Positions 38,769 through 47,944 of a DNA stretch of 64,000 bases are shown one piece after another. The stretch is taken from contig CBDCOU010000003.1 in NCBI GenBank assembly GCA_965219935.1, positions 2,976,001-3,040,000 of the forward strand, read 5' to 3'. The stretch's first letter is position 1. Each line of letters begins with the position of its first letter. The notes under the pieces were generated by a model. That model did no database searches and had not been told where the DNA came from. It was given only the letters and a program-made list of their open reading frames with translations. The position numbers and the translations under genes are program-made. This stretch comes from Bin34 sp965219935. GTDB lineage: Bacteria; Chloroflexota; Anaerolineae; Caldilineales; Caldilineaceae.

Positions 38769-39782
38769 TCACGTAAAGAAAGGCTCCGGCGTTATTACCA
38801 GCTCGGGCAAGTAGGCGTGATGGGCATTCTTCATGGCCACCCGTACGGCGTGGAAACCATGGCGGAGTACCAGATGCTCGATGGCAGGAGCCGCGTCGTA
38901 GGTCAGGAGAAAGGAGCCCCGACCATAAGCCAGGAGATCAAAAAGCTGTTCATGGTCCAGTTCGTGATGAGCGTAGAGACGCTGACCAGCCCGCTTGCCA
39001 CCGGCGGTGTAGGGCGGATCGACAAACAGGGCCGCACGTCGTCCCCAACCGTGCAACAGAGGCGGCAACAGGGCCAAGGCGTCCCCTTGGGCAAAGGCGA
39101 TCCGCGACGCGTACGGTTGAATGGCTCGGATGCGGCGCGCCAACGTGTCCGGATACCAGCGCGAGACGAGGCCCTGGCCATTTTCCCCCTGCCGAATTAA
39201 GGCCGCGCCAGAGGCCAAGATGCCCGAACGGCGTGTACGGTTCAGCACCAATGTACGGAAACCGTGGTCCAGGACGCTGACAGGCACCGTCTGTAACAGG
39301 GCCTCCACCCGCTCCCGGGTCGGCTCGAAGGCCTCAATCCGTTGGGCCAAGGCCTCGCCATCCTGCAGCACCGCGTGCCAAAAGGCAGCCACATCGAGAT
39401 CCAGATCCAGCATCACGCATTGCTCCACCAGACCCTCCATTACCGCGGTTAGGGACACAATGCCGCCACCACAAAAGGGTTCCACGAGCAGCGTAGGCTG
39501 CACCTGTTGCAGCCAGTCACGTACATGTGGGATCAGCCAAGTCTTGCCCCCGGGATAGCGCAGGGGACTGCGCTGGGGCACCTGAGCCACATTGACGGCC
39601 GGGAGGCGTGATGTGGGAAAGTTGTGTGCTATGTGTGCCAGAGGGGCTTGGCCGCTCACGATTTTGGCTCGTGACGCAAAGACCCGTTGGGATACCAAGC
39701 CGCCTTGCCCAAACCCAAGTACCAGGTGCTCGCTCGTATTGAGAACCGGCCGTTCAACATCGGTCCAGCCCTCCGTATCCAT
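38769..39782 (-). CDS. N6-adenine DNA methyltransferase (Dam/D12 class)
   Basis: A 337-residue alpha-class MTase. The D12 start motif SPLRYPGGKTWLI (near residue 75), SAM-binding VEPFCGGGIVSL (near 100) and catalytic VDPPYT (near 250) are all present; no restriction nuclease gene adjoins it, so it looks like a solitary methylase used for regulation, repair or phage resistance. The first 70 residues have no known domain, so a start further in (near 39590) is possible. Confidence 0.9.
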   Translation of the reverse strand: MDTEGWTDVERPVLNTSEHLVLGFGQGGLVSQRVFASRAKIVSGQAPLAHIAHNFPTSRLPAVNVAQVPQRSPLRYPGGKTWLIPHVRDWLQQVQPTLLVEPFCGGGIVSLTAVMEGLVEQCVMLDLDLDVAAFWHAVLQDGEALAQRIEAFEPTRERVEALLQTVPVSVLDHGFRTLVLNRTRRSGILASGAALIRQGENGQGLVSRWYPDTLARRIRAIQPYASRIAFAQGDALALLPPLLHGWGRRAALFVDPPYTAGGKRAGQRLYAHHELDHEQLFDLLAYGRGSFLLTYDAAPAIEHLVLRHGFHAVRVAMKNAHHAYLPELVITPEPFFT

Positions 39783-39881
39783 CCCGGATCAAGACGCGGC
39801 TCCGGCGGCTCATCAGCACTCCGCCCAGACGGTCCAATTGCTGTCGCCAGCAGAACAACTTGAGCCGGGACCGTCATTCGG

Positions 39882-41045
39882 TCACACACGGAACAGCAAC
39901 GTGCGCCAACTGCACGTGCCTGCCTGAACTGCAGCAATTTCCTCAAGAGAGCGATAGTGTCCAGCTGTGCGCCAGTCGGTTTCGACTTGCATCAGTGCCT
40001 CTTCGGAGACCTTGTCACTCAGAAGAACACGAACAGCATCAATGTGTGTTTCCAGGAGTTTGGCTTCTCCTTGCCGCAGTCCGGATTCGAATGCGCGTTC
40101 CTCCCGACCCTGCGTGGTCTGTTCCCATGCTTGAGCAAGGGCATCCCGCTCGTCGGTGGCGTGATCCCTCCATTTGGCCAGATCCGGATCCCAAACCTGC
40201 AACCTGTGACCGAGAGGATCCGGATCATCGATGTCCCAGGCTGTCTCCGACAGCATGCGCACAAACATGCCGAACACATCGCTCCAATAGGCTGGCACCC
40301 CAGCCTCCGACAGTTCCGGATCCGGCTGGAGCTGTCGGTAGCTGTCTCCCTGCAACCGGAAGAGACGCCAAGGGGTTGCCTCCGTCAAGCCTTCGGGATC
40401 GTAGACCCCGTATTCGCCGATCCCAATAAGCGCGTAGGCTTCGAGCTTGAACGTATCGTCCCTGTCCACCGAGTCTTCCGAGACAATCTCAATGACCAAC
40501 TGAGGGAGCGGGAAGCGATCCAGGTCGAGCATCTGCTGCCGATTCGGGCTCTTCCTGTCGGACCACGGCGGGTACTGCGCTACCACAGACGGTGGAACAA
40601 CGGCGATGTCGGGAGCAAAGCGGACAGCAGCGAACCCATGCCGTCTGCCGATAGTCTGTAGCTGCTCGGCACATGCAGCACTCGGTTTCATGGCCAGTTT
40701 GGTGATATACCGATCGCCGAAGATGGATTTCAACGTCCGATGGGCCTCCGCTTGGAGCAGCCGGTGAACGTCACCGGCCATCAGATGCACCCCGTCCACG
40801 CCATAGTCCGGATCCGTAGTCCGGTCTTCATCGTACAGGTGGCACGGATCGTAGGGATACGCTGGATCGTAATGCCACAGATTCTCAAGATGTGCTTGCC
40901 AGGCAACGGGATCCGCCACAGCGTCCGCCGTCCACCAACGCGCGTCGTCCTGCGTCCGCTGGTCCGGAGTGCCCTGCCCATTCAGCTTCCGGGCCGGTAT
41001 GCCGGCAACCTTGCGCCCTTGCTTCAGGGCCTCCACCGCATCCAC
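39882..41045 (-). CDS. Uma2-family PD-(D/E)XK protein with extended tail
   Basis: A 387-residue protein. N-terminal third contains WHYDPAYPYDPCHLY, then the Uma2 core: RFAPDIAVVPPS, PLPQLVIEIVSEDSVDRDDTFKLEAYALIGIGEYGVYD (Asp-Glu-Lys set). Behind it are YRQLQPDPELSEAGVPAYWS and a 100-residue helical tail. A paralogue with the same architecture is at 44983-46104. The family has no settled function. The ATG at 41045 lies after a 377-base stretch without a gene. Confidence 0.85.
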   Translation of the reverse strand: MDAVEALKQGRKVAGIPARKLNGQGTPDQRTQDDARWWTADAVADPVAWQAHLENLWHYDPAYPYDPCHLYDEDRTTDPDYGVDGVHLMAGDVHRLLQAEAHRTLKSIFGDRYITKLAMKPSAACAEQLQTIGRRHGFAAVRFAPDIAVVPPSVVAQYPPWSDRKSPNRQQMLDLDRFPLPQLVIEIVSEDSVDRDDTFKLEAYALIGIGEYGVYDPEGLTEATPWRLFRLQGDSYRQLQPDPELSEAGVPAYWSDVFGMFVRMLSETAWDIDDPDPLGHRLQVWDPDLAKWRDHATDERDALAQAWEQTTQGREERAFESGLRQGEAKLLETHIDAVRVLLSDKVSEEALMQVETDWRTAGHYRSLEEIAAVQAGTCSWRTLLFRV

Positions 41046-41422
41046 ACCATGTCTCCTGTGACATTCGAGGCATTGATTCTACTCGGTACCGAGAGTGCAA
41101 AGCCTAGATCATGCCGGACAGCCGCCAAGCCACACCCGTCGCTTCAGCAATGCGGACCGCCTTCGATTGTTCCGGGATGGTCAAGGGGAAATAGAGCTGT
41201 CGTCAGTTGGCGATGCGAGCCCGACTGTACAGCCTCCCAGCTGCCGCCAACGGCAAATCAACAACGTCCGGGTTTAACCAGCGAATGGCACTCTTTCCAT
41301 TGGCTGGCCCGACGCGACCACCGTTATCGGACGTACCAAAACATTCGAGACGGTCGTCGATTGGCAACCGACGACCATCCCGCTCACTGCCTGTGTAGTT
41401 GCTGTCCGGCAGCAAGCCAAAC
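41046..41422. other. Intergenic stretch, no gene seen
   Basis: About 380 bases between the nrdA stop and the start of the Uma2 gene on the same strand. Short open frames on both strands lack family resemblance. It should contain the Uma2 promoter and perhaps the nrdA terminator; no stem with a T-run was found. Confidence 0.5.
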
Positions 41423-44320
41423 CTATTGGCAGGCTTCGCAGTCCTCGTCGTCCAGGTCGCAGACCAATCCGTCCATGGTGGTCTCGATCTCGCTGTAGAG
41501 CGTGGGCGGAGCCGGAGCCACCGGAACCGCATTGAGCCGGCCGTCCGTACCCTGCAGCGTGCTCTTCTCCACTTGGGTGGCACCCTGCGTCCGCAGGTAG
41601 TAGGTCGTCTTCAAACCCTGTGTCCAGGCCAGCTGGTACAGCTCGTCCAATTCCCTGCCGCTGGTGGTGGAGACGTACAGGTTCAAGGACTGGGACTGGT
41701 CAATCCACTTCTGGCGCCGGGCTCCCGCCTTGACGAGCCAGGTGGGATCGATCTCAAAGGCCGTGGCATACAGCTCCTTCAGCCGGTCCGGAACCCGCGG
41801 AATGTCGCGCAGGCTGCCGTCGTGCAGCTTGAGATCGCTGATCATCAGCGGATCCCACAGATCCAGTTCCTTCAGGTCGTCCACCAGATAGGGGTTGACC
41901 ACCACGAAGTCGCCGGACATGTTGGCCTTGACGTACAGGTTGCGGAATACCGGCTCGATGGATGGGCTGACGCCGCAGATGTTGGCGATTGTCGCCGTCG
42001 GCGCAATGGCCATGACATTGGAGTTGCGCATGCCCGTGTGCTGAACCCGGCGGGCCAGGCTGTCCCAGTCCCGCGTGGCACTTCGATCCACCTCGAGCTT
42101 CCGATAGCGCGCCTTGTCCAGATCATCGAGCGAGTGCCAGGGCAGCTTGCCCTGGGCCCAGAGCGAACCCTCAAACGAAGAGTAGCTGCCGCGTTCCTCG
42201 GCCAGGGCGGCGGATGCCGAAATGGCATACCAGGAAACCGCCTCCATGCTGATGTCGGCGAACTCCACGGCCTCGTCCGAGGCATAGGCGATGTTCAGCT
42301 TGTGCAGGACATCCTGGAAACCCATGATGCCCATGCCGACCGGCCGGTGCCGACGGTTGCTGGTATGCGTTTCCGGGATGGTGTAGTAGTTGATGTCAAT
42401 GACATTGTCCAGCATGCGCATCGCGGTGGTCACGGTGCGCTCCAGCTTCTGGTGCAGGAGCTGGCCGTTCTCCACGTGGTTGGACAGGTTCACCGACCCG
42501 AGATTGCACACGGCAACCTCATCCACGGAAGAGTTCAGCGTGATCTCGGTGCACAGGTTGGAGGAGTGCACCACGCCGACGTGCTGTTGGGGCGAGCGCA
42601 GATTGCAGGGATCCTTGAACGTGATCCAGGGATGCCCCGTTTCGTAGAGCATGGTCAGCATGCGCCGCCACAAATCGCGGGCGCGGATGCGCTTGGTGAC
42701 CTCCAGCCGGCCTTCGGCCGCCTGCTGTTCGTACAGGAGATAGCGGTCCCGGAACTCGAGACCGGTGACCTCGTGCAGGTCGGGCACCCCGTCCGGCGAG
42801 AACAGGGTCCAGTTCCCGTCCTCCTGGACCCGTTCCATGAAGAGGTCGGGCACCCAACAGGCGGTGTTCATGTCGTGGGTGCGGCGCCGGTCGTCGCCCG
42901 TGTTCTTGCGCAGGTCGAGGAACTCGTCGATGTCGATGTGCCACACCTCGAGGTAGGCGCAGACCGCCCCCTTGCGGCGACCGCCCTGATTGACGGCCAC
43001 GGCCGTGTCGTTGGCCACCTTGAGGAACGGAATAACCCCCTGGGACTCTCCGTTCGTCCCCTTGATGTGGGCTCCCAACCCCCGTACCTGGCTCCAGTCG
43101 TTGCCCAGGCCACCCGAGAACTTGGACAGCAGGGCGTTGTCCTTGATCGCCTTGAAGATGCCCGCCAGATCGTCCGGCACGGTCGAAAGGAAGCAGGACG
43201 AAAGCTGCGGGTTGACGGTTCCCGAATTGAAGAGGGTCGGCGTTGAGCACATGAAGTCGAACGACGACAGCAGTTCGTAGAACTCGATGGCCCGCGCGTC
43301 CGGCTCGGCCTCCTGCTGCGCCAGTCCCATTGCCACGCGCATGAAAAACGCCTGCGGCAGTTCGATGCGCGTGCCGCCCGAGTGGAGGAAGTACCGGTCG
43401 TAGAGGGTCTGCAGCCCAAGGAACTGGAACTGCTGGTCCCGTTCCGGCGCCAAGGCCTCGGCCAACCGTTCCAGATCGAAGATTTCGGCCAGCGCGGGTT
43501 GCAGCAGTTCGCAGTCGATGCCGGTGCGCACATAGCGCGGGAAGTAGGCCCGGTACTGCTGGCGGTCGGTCAGATCCCGGATGCCCGCCACATCGGGGCA
43601 GATGAAGGGGAACACCTCATCCTTGAGCTTGCGCAGGACCAGCCGTGCGCTCACCTTCGAGTAGTCGGGTTCCTGTTCAACCAGGGAGCGCGCCGCCATA
43701 ACCTGTGCCGTGCGCAGGTCCATCGGCGTGATGTCGTTGTACACGTCGCGCGCCAGAACCTCAAGGACATCGTCCGCGGAGACGCCGTCCAGACCGTGGC
43801 AAGCCTCTTCGATCTGCACCTTCAGGCGCTCAAGATCCAGAGGCTCGCGCGTGCCGTCGGGCAAGGCCACCATCAACTCCACGGGCAGCAAAAGCGAGGT
43901 CGTCTCGGCCTGAACCGCCCGTTCCCGGGCGCGATCCTCGCGATAGATGATGTAGCGCCGGGCCACTTCCTCATGGTCCGACTTCATCAGGACCAGTTCG
44001 ACCTGATCCTGGATTTCCTCGACGGCCACGGACAACGAGGGGCGCCCAAGGGCTCGTTGCGCCACCCGCTGCTCGACTGCATCCACAATGGGATCCACCC
44101 TGTGGTCGAGTGCTTCACCCTGCAGGCTGCGCTGTTCCGCCAGGAAGGCCTTCATGATGGCGTTGCGGATCCGCTGTCGGTCATAGGGAACCATGCCGTC
44201 CGCCGGGTCGCGCTTGGCCACCCGGACGGCATCCAGGTCGACGACGGCCTGCACGGTTGGAACCGCACCTCCGAAACGATCGATCCCGAGTTGGCCTGTT
44301 CCCATCTGTCCGACTTTCAT
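41423..44320 (-). CDS. nrdA: Class I ribonucleotide reductase, alpha subunit
   Basis: A 965-residue enzyme, long for the family because two ATP-cone-like regions stand before the core: residues about 30-130 (with MVPYDRQRIRNAIMKAFLAE and SDHEEVARRYIIYREDRARE), and about 150-250 (EPLDLERLKVQIEEACHGLD). The catalytic barrel has LSSCFL, NLCTEI and VCNLGSVNLS (the redox and radical cysteines), the radical-transfer pair TTYYLRT near the end, and the C-terminal redox CEAC. It makes dNDPs from NDPs. The beta subunit gene nrdB, usually next door, is not in the window. ATG at 44320. The AT-rich sequence upstream (44396-44432) is a likely promoter site. Confidence 0.97.
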   Translation of the reverse strand: MKVGQMGTGQLGIDRFGGAVPTVQAVVDLDAVRVAKRDPADGMVPYDRQRIRNAIMKAFLAEQRSLQGEALDHRVDPIVDAVEQRVAQRALGRPSLSVAVEEIQDQVELVLMKSDHEEVARRYIIYREDRARERAVQAETTSLLLPVELMVALPDGTREPLDLERLKVQIEEACHGLDGVSADDVLEVLARDVYNDITPMDLRTAQVMAARSLVEQEPDYSKVSARLVLRKLKDEVFPFICPDVAGIRDLTDRQQYRAYFPRYVRTGIDCELLQPALAEIFDLERLAEALAPERDQQFQFLGLQTLYDRYFLHSGGTRIELPQAFFMRVAMGLAQQEAEPDARAIEFYELLSSFDFMCSTPTLFNSGTVNPQLSSCFLSTVPDDLAGIFKAIKDNALLSKFSGGLGNDWSQVRGLGAHIKGTNGESQGVIPFLKVANDTAVAVNQGGRRKGAVCAYLEVWHIDIDEFLDLRKNTGDDRRRTHDMNTACWVPDLFMERVQEDGNWTLFSPDGVPDLHEVTGLEFRDRYLLYEQQAAEGRLEVTKRIRARDLWRRMLTMLYETGHPWITFKDPCNLRSPQQHVGVVHSSNLCTEITLNSSVDEVAVCNLGSVNLSNHVENGQLLHQKLERTVTTAMRMLDNVIDINYYTIPETHTSNRRHRPVGMGIMGFQDVLHKLNIAYASDEAVEFADISMEAVSWYAISASAALAEERGSYSSFEGSLWAQGKLPWHSLDDLDKARYRKLEVDRSATRDWDSLARRVQHTGMRNSNVMAIAPTATIANICGVSPSIEPVFRNLYVKANMSGDFVVVNPYLVDDLKELDLWDPLMISDLKLHDGSLRDIPRVPDRLKELYATAFEIDPTWLVKAGARRQKWIDQSQSLNLYVSTTSGRELDELYQLAWTQGLKTTYYLRTQGATQVEKSTLQGTDGRLNAVPVAPAPPTLYSEIETTMDGLVCDLDDEDCEACQ

Positions 44321-44982
44321 GACTACGCCCTTTCAACCAAGTGGTTCGTGCATCACGTACCCCAGGCACGCACCGGCACCGCTGCTTCACTACACATGGT
44401 AGCAAAAAAGTTCTACATTTTTCAACAATAGCAACGGGGGACGGCGGCTCTGGTGTACTGCGACGAGTGGTGTGATGTGTTGCCGCGTGCCCATCCCGGG
44501 TCGAACTAGGGGGGACGAGGGCAACCCCGCCGGTTGCAGATCCGGAAGGAGACCTACAGCCGGTATTCATCAAATTCTAGCAGTCCCCATGAGCCCGCGC
44601 GCCCTGCTGGCTGCGCCGTCAGATGCCGGTCCGGAATCTTCCGACTGTGTAGGTTCTCTCTACGCGCCGAACAGCTTCCGATAAGACAAAACGGACAGGA
44701 TCTGGTGCCGGATTCACCCCAATGGGCCCTGCGCGCGCGACACGTGTACCAAGTTGATGGTGCCGCGCGCAGAATGCCAGGATCCCGGCAGGTTTGGCCG
44801 GTTGGTGTTGGTTCGGCAGTCGGGTGTTCCGACCCCAATCAGACAGAGCCCGCCGGTTCCGGCCAGCCAAAGGCCAGACGCCTGCCGGCGGTCAGATGCG
44901 AGGGAGGACGCCGGCCCTTGACACCGCCCTCAGCCAGCTTGGTGGAAAGTTTGCCGGAGCACGGGCACTCCTCGGCCACGAT
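44321..44982. other. Long intergenic stretch upstream of nrdA
   Basis: About 660 bases between nrdA and the Uma2 stop. The only notable element is an AT-rich island (about 44396-44432, CAAAAAAGTTCTACATTTTT) close to the nrdA start, a plausible promoter or dNTP-repressor (NrdR) region, although no clear NrdR box was seen. The rest is GC-rich and carries only shadow frames. Confidence 0.5.
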
Positions 44983-46104
44983 TCAGGATCCGTCCGGGGC
45001 CGCCATCAGGGAACGCCACTCCTTGGGTGTCCGCTGCGCGGCTAGGATGCGGTCGAGCACATCCGGCGGCAGGCCCTGTTCCCGCCAGACCGCCTCGATA
45101 CGCTTCCGTTTCGGCTGGGCCAGTTTCGTCCGTAGAAACTTGTGCAGCACGGCGATGGTGGTCTCCAGGGTGCCTTCGGCCCGGTACTGCTCCTCCTTGT
45201 CGGTCTCGTGGTCGCGCCAGCGGCTTTCCACAGGGTCGTGCCACTGAAACCGCGCCATCTCCCAATCCACCCCGTTCATGCGAATATGCGTACCGAACAC
45301 GTCGCTGAAGAAGGCCGGCTTCTCCGGTTCCGACATCTGCGGATCGCACTCGAGCTGCCGGTAGGCACCGTCCTCCAGCTTGAACACCAGCAGTTCGGCC
45401 GGCGAGTCGTCGGCGCGCTGGCCGCCGGTGTCGTACACCAGGTACTCGCCGATTCCCAAGAGCTCGTACAACCGTTTCTTCTCGCCCAGATCCTTGTCCG
45501 CCGTGCCTCGCGACATGATCTCTATCACCAGCTCCGGGGCCGGATCGCCCCGGTCAATCCGGAACGACCTGTCGTCGAAGGGCCGCTCCTGGTCCGGCGG
45601 CAGTTCCATTGACTGCGGCAACACCACCAGATCGGGTACCACCACATTCTTCGGGATTCCCTGCCCGGTGATCAAATCCAAGTCCATTGCAACCTCCTCG
45701 TCGAAGAACACCCTGAAACCCCACGCCACCCGGTTGCCAAGCAGGGTGTTAACCGCATGTTGGGCACTGGTCTGGATTCCCGACAGATCCTCGGGCCTGG
45801 TGTAGAGCCGCACCCCGTTCCCGTCGTATTCACGGATGCTCACGGCATCGACGACGTAGTCGGGATCGGATGTCCAGTCCTCCAGGTATTCGTGATTGAT
45901 GTCGTAGGGGTAGTCCGGATTGTGGTGAAAGAGACTTGTGATGTGGCGCTGCCACTCCGCGAGGTGGGTCAGGCGCAGCTTGGCGCGCGCCCTGCGCGCC
46001 CGCTGCGTCATGGCTGATTCGACCTCGGCCCGCGATGATCGCCCCCGTCTGTCGCGTCTCTCCGGATTCCGATCCCCGAGCACGCCATTCATGTCCATTG
46101 CCAC
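44983..46104 (-). CDS. Uma2-family PD-(D/E)XK protein (paralogue of 39882-41045)
   Basis: A 373-residue protein with the same architecture as its paralogue: FHHNPDYPYDINHEYLEDW, then the core with VPDLVVLPQS, PAPELVIEIMSRGTADKDLGEKKRLYELLGIGEYLVYD, then YRQLECDPQMSEPEKPAFFS and DVFGTHIRM, and a helical tail. The first 35 residues are Arg-rich and differ. Its start lies only 16 bases from the left end of the IS630 element, so its own promoter has probably been separated by the insertion, or it is now read from the element. Confidence 0.85.
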   Translation of the reverse strand: MAMDMNGVLGDRNPERRDRRGRSSRAEVESAMTQRARRARAKLRLTHLAEWQRHITSLFHHNPDYPYDINHEYLEDWTSDPDYVVDAVSIREYDGNGVRLYTRPEDLSGIQTSAQHAVNTLLGNRVAWGFRVFFDEEVAMDLDLITGQGIPKNVVVPDLVVLPQSMELPPDQERPFDDRSFRIDRGDPAPELVIEIMSRGTADKDLGEKKRLYELLGIGEYLVYDTGGQRADDSPAELLVFKLEDGAYRQLECDPQMSEPEKPAFFSDVFGTHIRMNGVDWEMARFQWHDPVESRWRDHETDKEEQYRAEGTLETTIAVLHKFLRTKLAQPKRKRIEAVWREQGLPPDVLDRILAAQRTPKEWRSLMAAPDGS

Positions 46105-46136
46105 CTGCTGCGTTGTCTAATACCAATCCAGAATGA

Positions 46137-46721
46137 TTATGGCGTTACAGTGTCGGCGGGCAGGTCGGTCAGGGTCTCCCGGATCCAGCCCCAGCCGCAC
46201 AGTTGCCGCACCCGTGCCGGGTCGGCCTGCCAGGCTCTCAGGATCGGCTCCAGAGCCTCCTGTTTGGCCTCCAGGGTCGGATACACCCGGTCCCCCAGGG
46301 CCCGGCGCAGCTCCTGGAAGAAGCGTTCCACCGGGTTCAGTTCGGGCGCGTAGGGCGGCTGCACCACCTGCGGGGCCGCGAGGGCCTGCAGATCCTTGCT
46401 CTTGTGGCCACCGGCCCCGTCCCAGACCCAGCCGTCGATGTCCGGTTCCTCGGCCCAGGCCCCCCGGATGCGGGCCATGGCCTCGCTCTTCATGCTCTCC
46501 TGCCAGGCCCACCACAGTCGTCCCGTCATCGGATCCAGGGCCACCGCCACATAGGTGTACCGCCGACCGCTTGGCACCTCCCGGGACACGGCCACCCCGC
46601 GCGGGGCCCACACCTTGCGCACCGCGTTCCACAGCCCCAGCCGCATCTCGTCGCCCCACACAATCCCCTGCCCCGCCTTCAGGCCGACGGCGGCCAGCCG
46701 TTCGCCGAGCCCCCCTTTTGC
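46137..46721 (-). CDS. IS630 transposase, C-terminal part (orfB, -1 frame)
   Basis: The catalytic part of the transposase: WGDEMRLGLW (first Asp), VWDGAGGHKSKDL (second Asp, usually DNA-x-x-HK) and the Glu-bearing ELNPVERFFQELRRAL. It lies one frame back from orfA, to which it is joined by a run CAAAAGGGGGG at 46710-46720. Without a -1 shift no catalytic product would be made. The longer frame reaching 47258 upstream is a shadow of orfA. Confidence 0.8.
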   Translation of the reverse strand, partial: AKGGLGERLAAVGLKAGQGIVWGDEMRLGLWNAVRKVWAPRGVAVSREVPSGRRYTYVAVALDPMTGRLWWAWQESMKSEAMARIRGAWAEEPDIDGWVWDGAGGHKSKDLQALAAPQVVQPPYAPELNPVERFFQELRRALGDRVYPTLEAKQEALEPILRAWQADPARVRQLCGWGWIRETLTDLPADTVTP

Positions 46722-47194
46722 CAGGCGGTCTGGGCCTGGGGGTCCGCCTTGGCATGCCGGGGTCGGGGCACCTTGAGCCGGATCCCCAGCCGCGGCAGCA
46801 GCGTGTACATGCTGCCCACGGTGTAGACCACCCCGAACTGCGCTTCGATCCAGTCCCGCACCGCCTGGGCCGTCGCAAACACCCCCGTGGCCGCCGCCGC
46901 CACCACCTGCTGCTCCTGGTCCGGCGTCAGGAAGGAGGGCTTGCCCGGGCCGCCTTTGCGCCGACCGCACACCTGCGCCAGGCCCCCCTCCCGGTACCAC
47001 TGCAGCCACCGATGCACGCTGCGCAGCCCCACGCCCAGCGCGGACACCACCGCCGCCGGCGGCTCGCCCCGCCGCAACAGCCACAGGGCATGCAGCCGCG
47101 TGCGCACTTCGGGCACCGCTTCCGCCCGGTACTGCCGGCGCAGCGCGTCCGCCGTGTCCTCGGCAGCCCACTGAATGACAACCTTGCGGGTCAT
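46679..47194 (-). CDS. IS630 transposase, N-terminal part (orfA)
   Basis: About 171 residues, starting MTRKVVIQWAAEDTADALRR. It holds the helix-turn-helix DNA-binding region (ALGVGLRSVHRWLQWYREGG) and the following winged-helix segment. The frame ends shortly after the slippery run, so the catalytic domain needs a -1 shift into orfB. An earlier start at 47224 is open but adds only ten residues. Confidence 0.8.
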   Translation of the reverse strand: MTRKVVIQWAAEDTADALRRQYRAEAVPEVRTRLHALWLLRRGEPPAAVVSALGVGLRSVHRWLQWYREGGLAQVCGRRKGGPGKPSFLTPDQEQQVVAAAATGVFATAQAVRDWIEAQFGVVYTVGSMYTLLPRLGIRLKVPRPRHAKADPQAQTAWQKGGSANGWPPSA

Positions 47195-47488
47195 GCCCAC
47201 CCCCTGGCACCCGGGTGCAATCACTAAACGCCGCTAGTATACTTGGTTGGTATAACACCCGATTCTATAGCCCTCCCGTTGCATGTGGCCGGACAGCCGC
47301 AATGAGGAAGGGTTTTGGATTTGGCCTTGCTCCAAGGCTCATGAGCGCATGGTTGGGCTCGCCGGACCCAGCTCTCCCTGCCCGGTACTTCAGGAGACGC
47401 GGCTCCGGAACGTCGGCTTCACGGCCCAGCTTGCCCAATGCAGCCCGTCGGCTAGCCGATGCGGGATCTCCCTGTCACAGCAAAGACC

Positions 47489-47514
47489 AAGGCCCCGGCA
47501 GTTGCCGGGGCCTT
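47489..47514 (-). terminator. Terminator hairpin behind hsp20
   Basis: AAGGCCCCGGCA and TGCCGGGGCCTT form a perfect 12-base-pair stem with a two-base loop, 26 bases downstream of the Hsp20 stop on the minus strand, followed by GGTCTTTG. Good candidate intrinsic terminator, though the T-run is broken. Confidence 0.6.
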
Positions 47515-47539
47515 GCCGGTTTGGCTCTTCGGGGCCTGT

Positions 47540-47944
47540 CTAGCCGTCGGCCGTCTTGACCTCAATCTGCCGGGGCTTGGCCACTGCGGACTTGGGGATC
47601 GACACCGTCAGGATGCCCTGATCGATCTCGGCCTCCACGCCGTCCGTGTCCACGGCCTGCGGCAGGCGGAAGCTCCGCTGCCAAGCACCCCGCATGAGTT
47701 CGCGCCAGGTGTAGTTGGCACCTTCGCCGTCCTGTTCCTTGTCCTCTTCGGTGGCGATGGTGAGCGTCCTGCCCTCGAGCGTGATCTCGATGTCCTCGGG
47801 GGACACGCCGGGCAGCGCAGCCTGCACCAGGTACCGTCCACTCTCCTCGGCAACATCCACGGGGAACCCCATCGACACGTTGCTGGCCAAGGATCGGCGG
47901 AGCGGTGCGTTGAAGAGGCTCGGTCGGTGAATCAGCTTGTACAT
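47540..47944 (-). CDS. Small heat-shock protein (Hsp20/alpha-crystallin)
   Basis: A 134-residue protein with a short N-terminal arm, the alpha-crystallin domain from about residue 28 (FPVDVAEESGRYLVQAALPG, VSPEDIEITLEGRTLTI) and the A-x3-GILTV motif seen as DQGILTVSIPK. An ATP-independent holdase that keeps unfolding proteins soluble. GGGAGAAGG precedes the ATG at 47944. Nothing like a HrcA CIRCE element was seen upstream. Confidence 0.94.
   Translation of the reverse strand: MYKLIHRPSLFNAPLRRSLASNVSMGFPVDVAEESGRYLVQAALPGVSPEDIEITLEGRTLTIATEEDKEQDGEGANYTWRELMRGAWQRSFRLPQAVDTDGVEAEIDQGILTVSIPKSAVAKPRQIEVKTADG

Larger units (their letters stand above)
46120..47253 (-). mobile_element. IS630-family insertion sequence
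   Basis: About 1.13 kb. The ends carry imperfect inverted repeats of some 20 bases: ATACCAATCCAGAATGATTA at the left and the reverse complement of CTAGTATACTTGGTTGGTAT at the right, sharing the ATACCAA tip. Inside is a two-frame transposase with a shift site, as in many IS630 elements. IS630 elements insert at TA; a clean duplicated TA could not be placed. The element appears complete and the transposase motifs are intact. Confidence 0.8.

Noticed and set aside
41399..43246. Plus-strand open frame of 615 codons inside nrdA
   Set aside because: Antisense of the nrdA catalytic domain, whose cysteine motifs are all present on the minus strand.
44360..44440. Possible NrdR box in the nrdA upstream region
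   Set aside because: CACTACACATGGTAG is somewhat like a half box, but a paired ACA-N-TAT-TGT pattern was not found.
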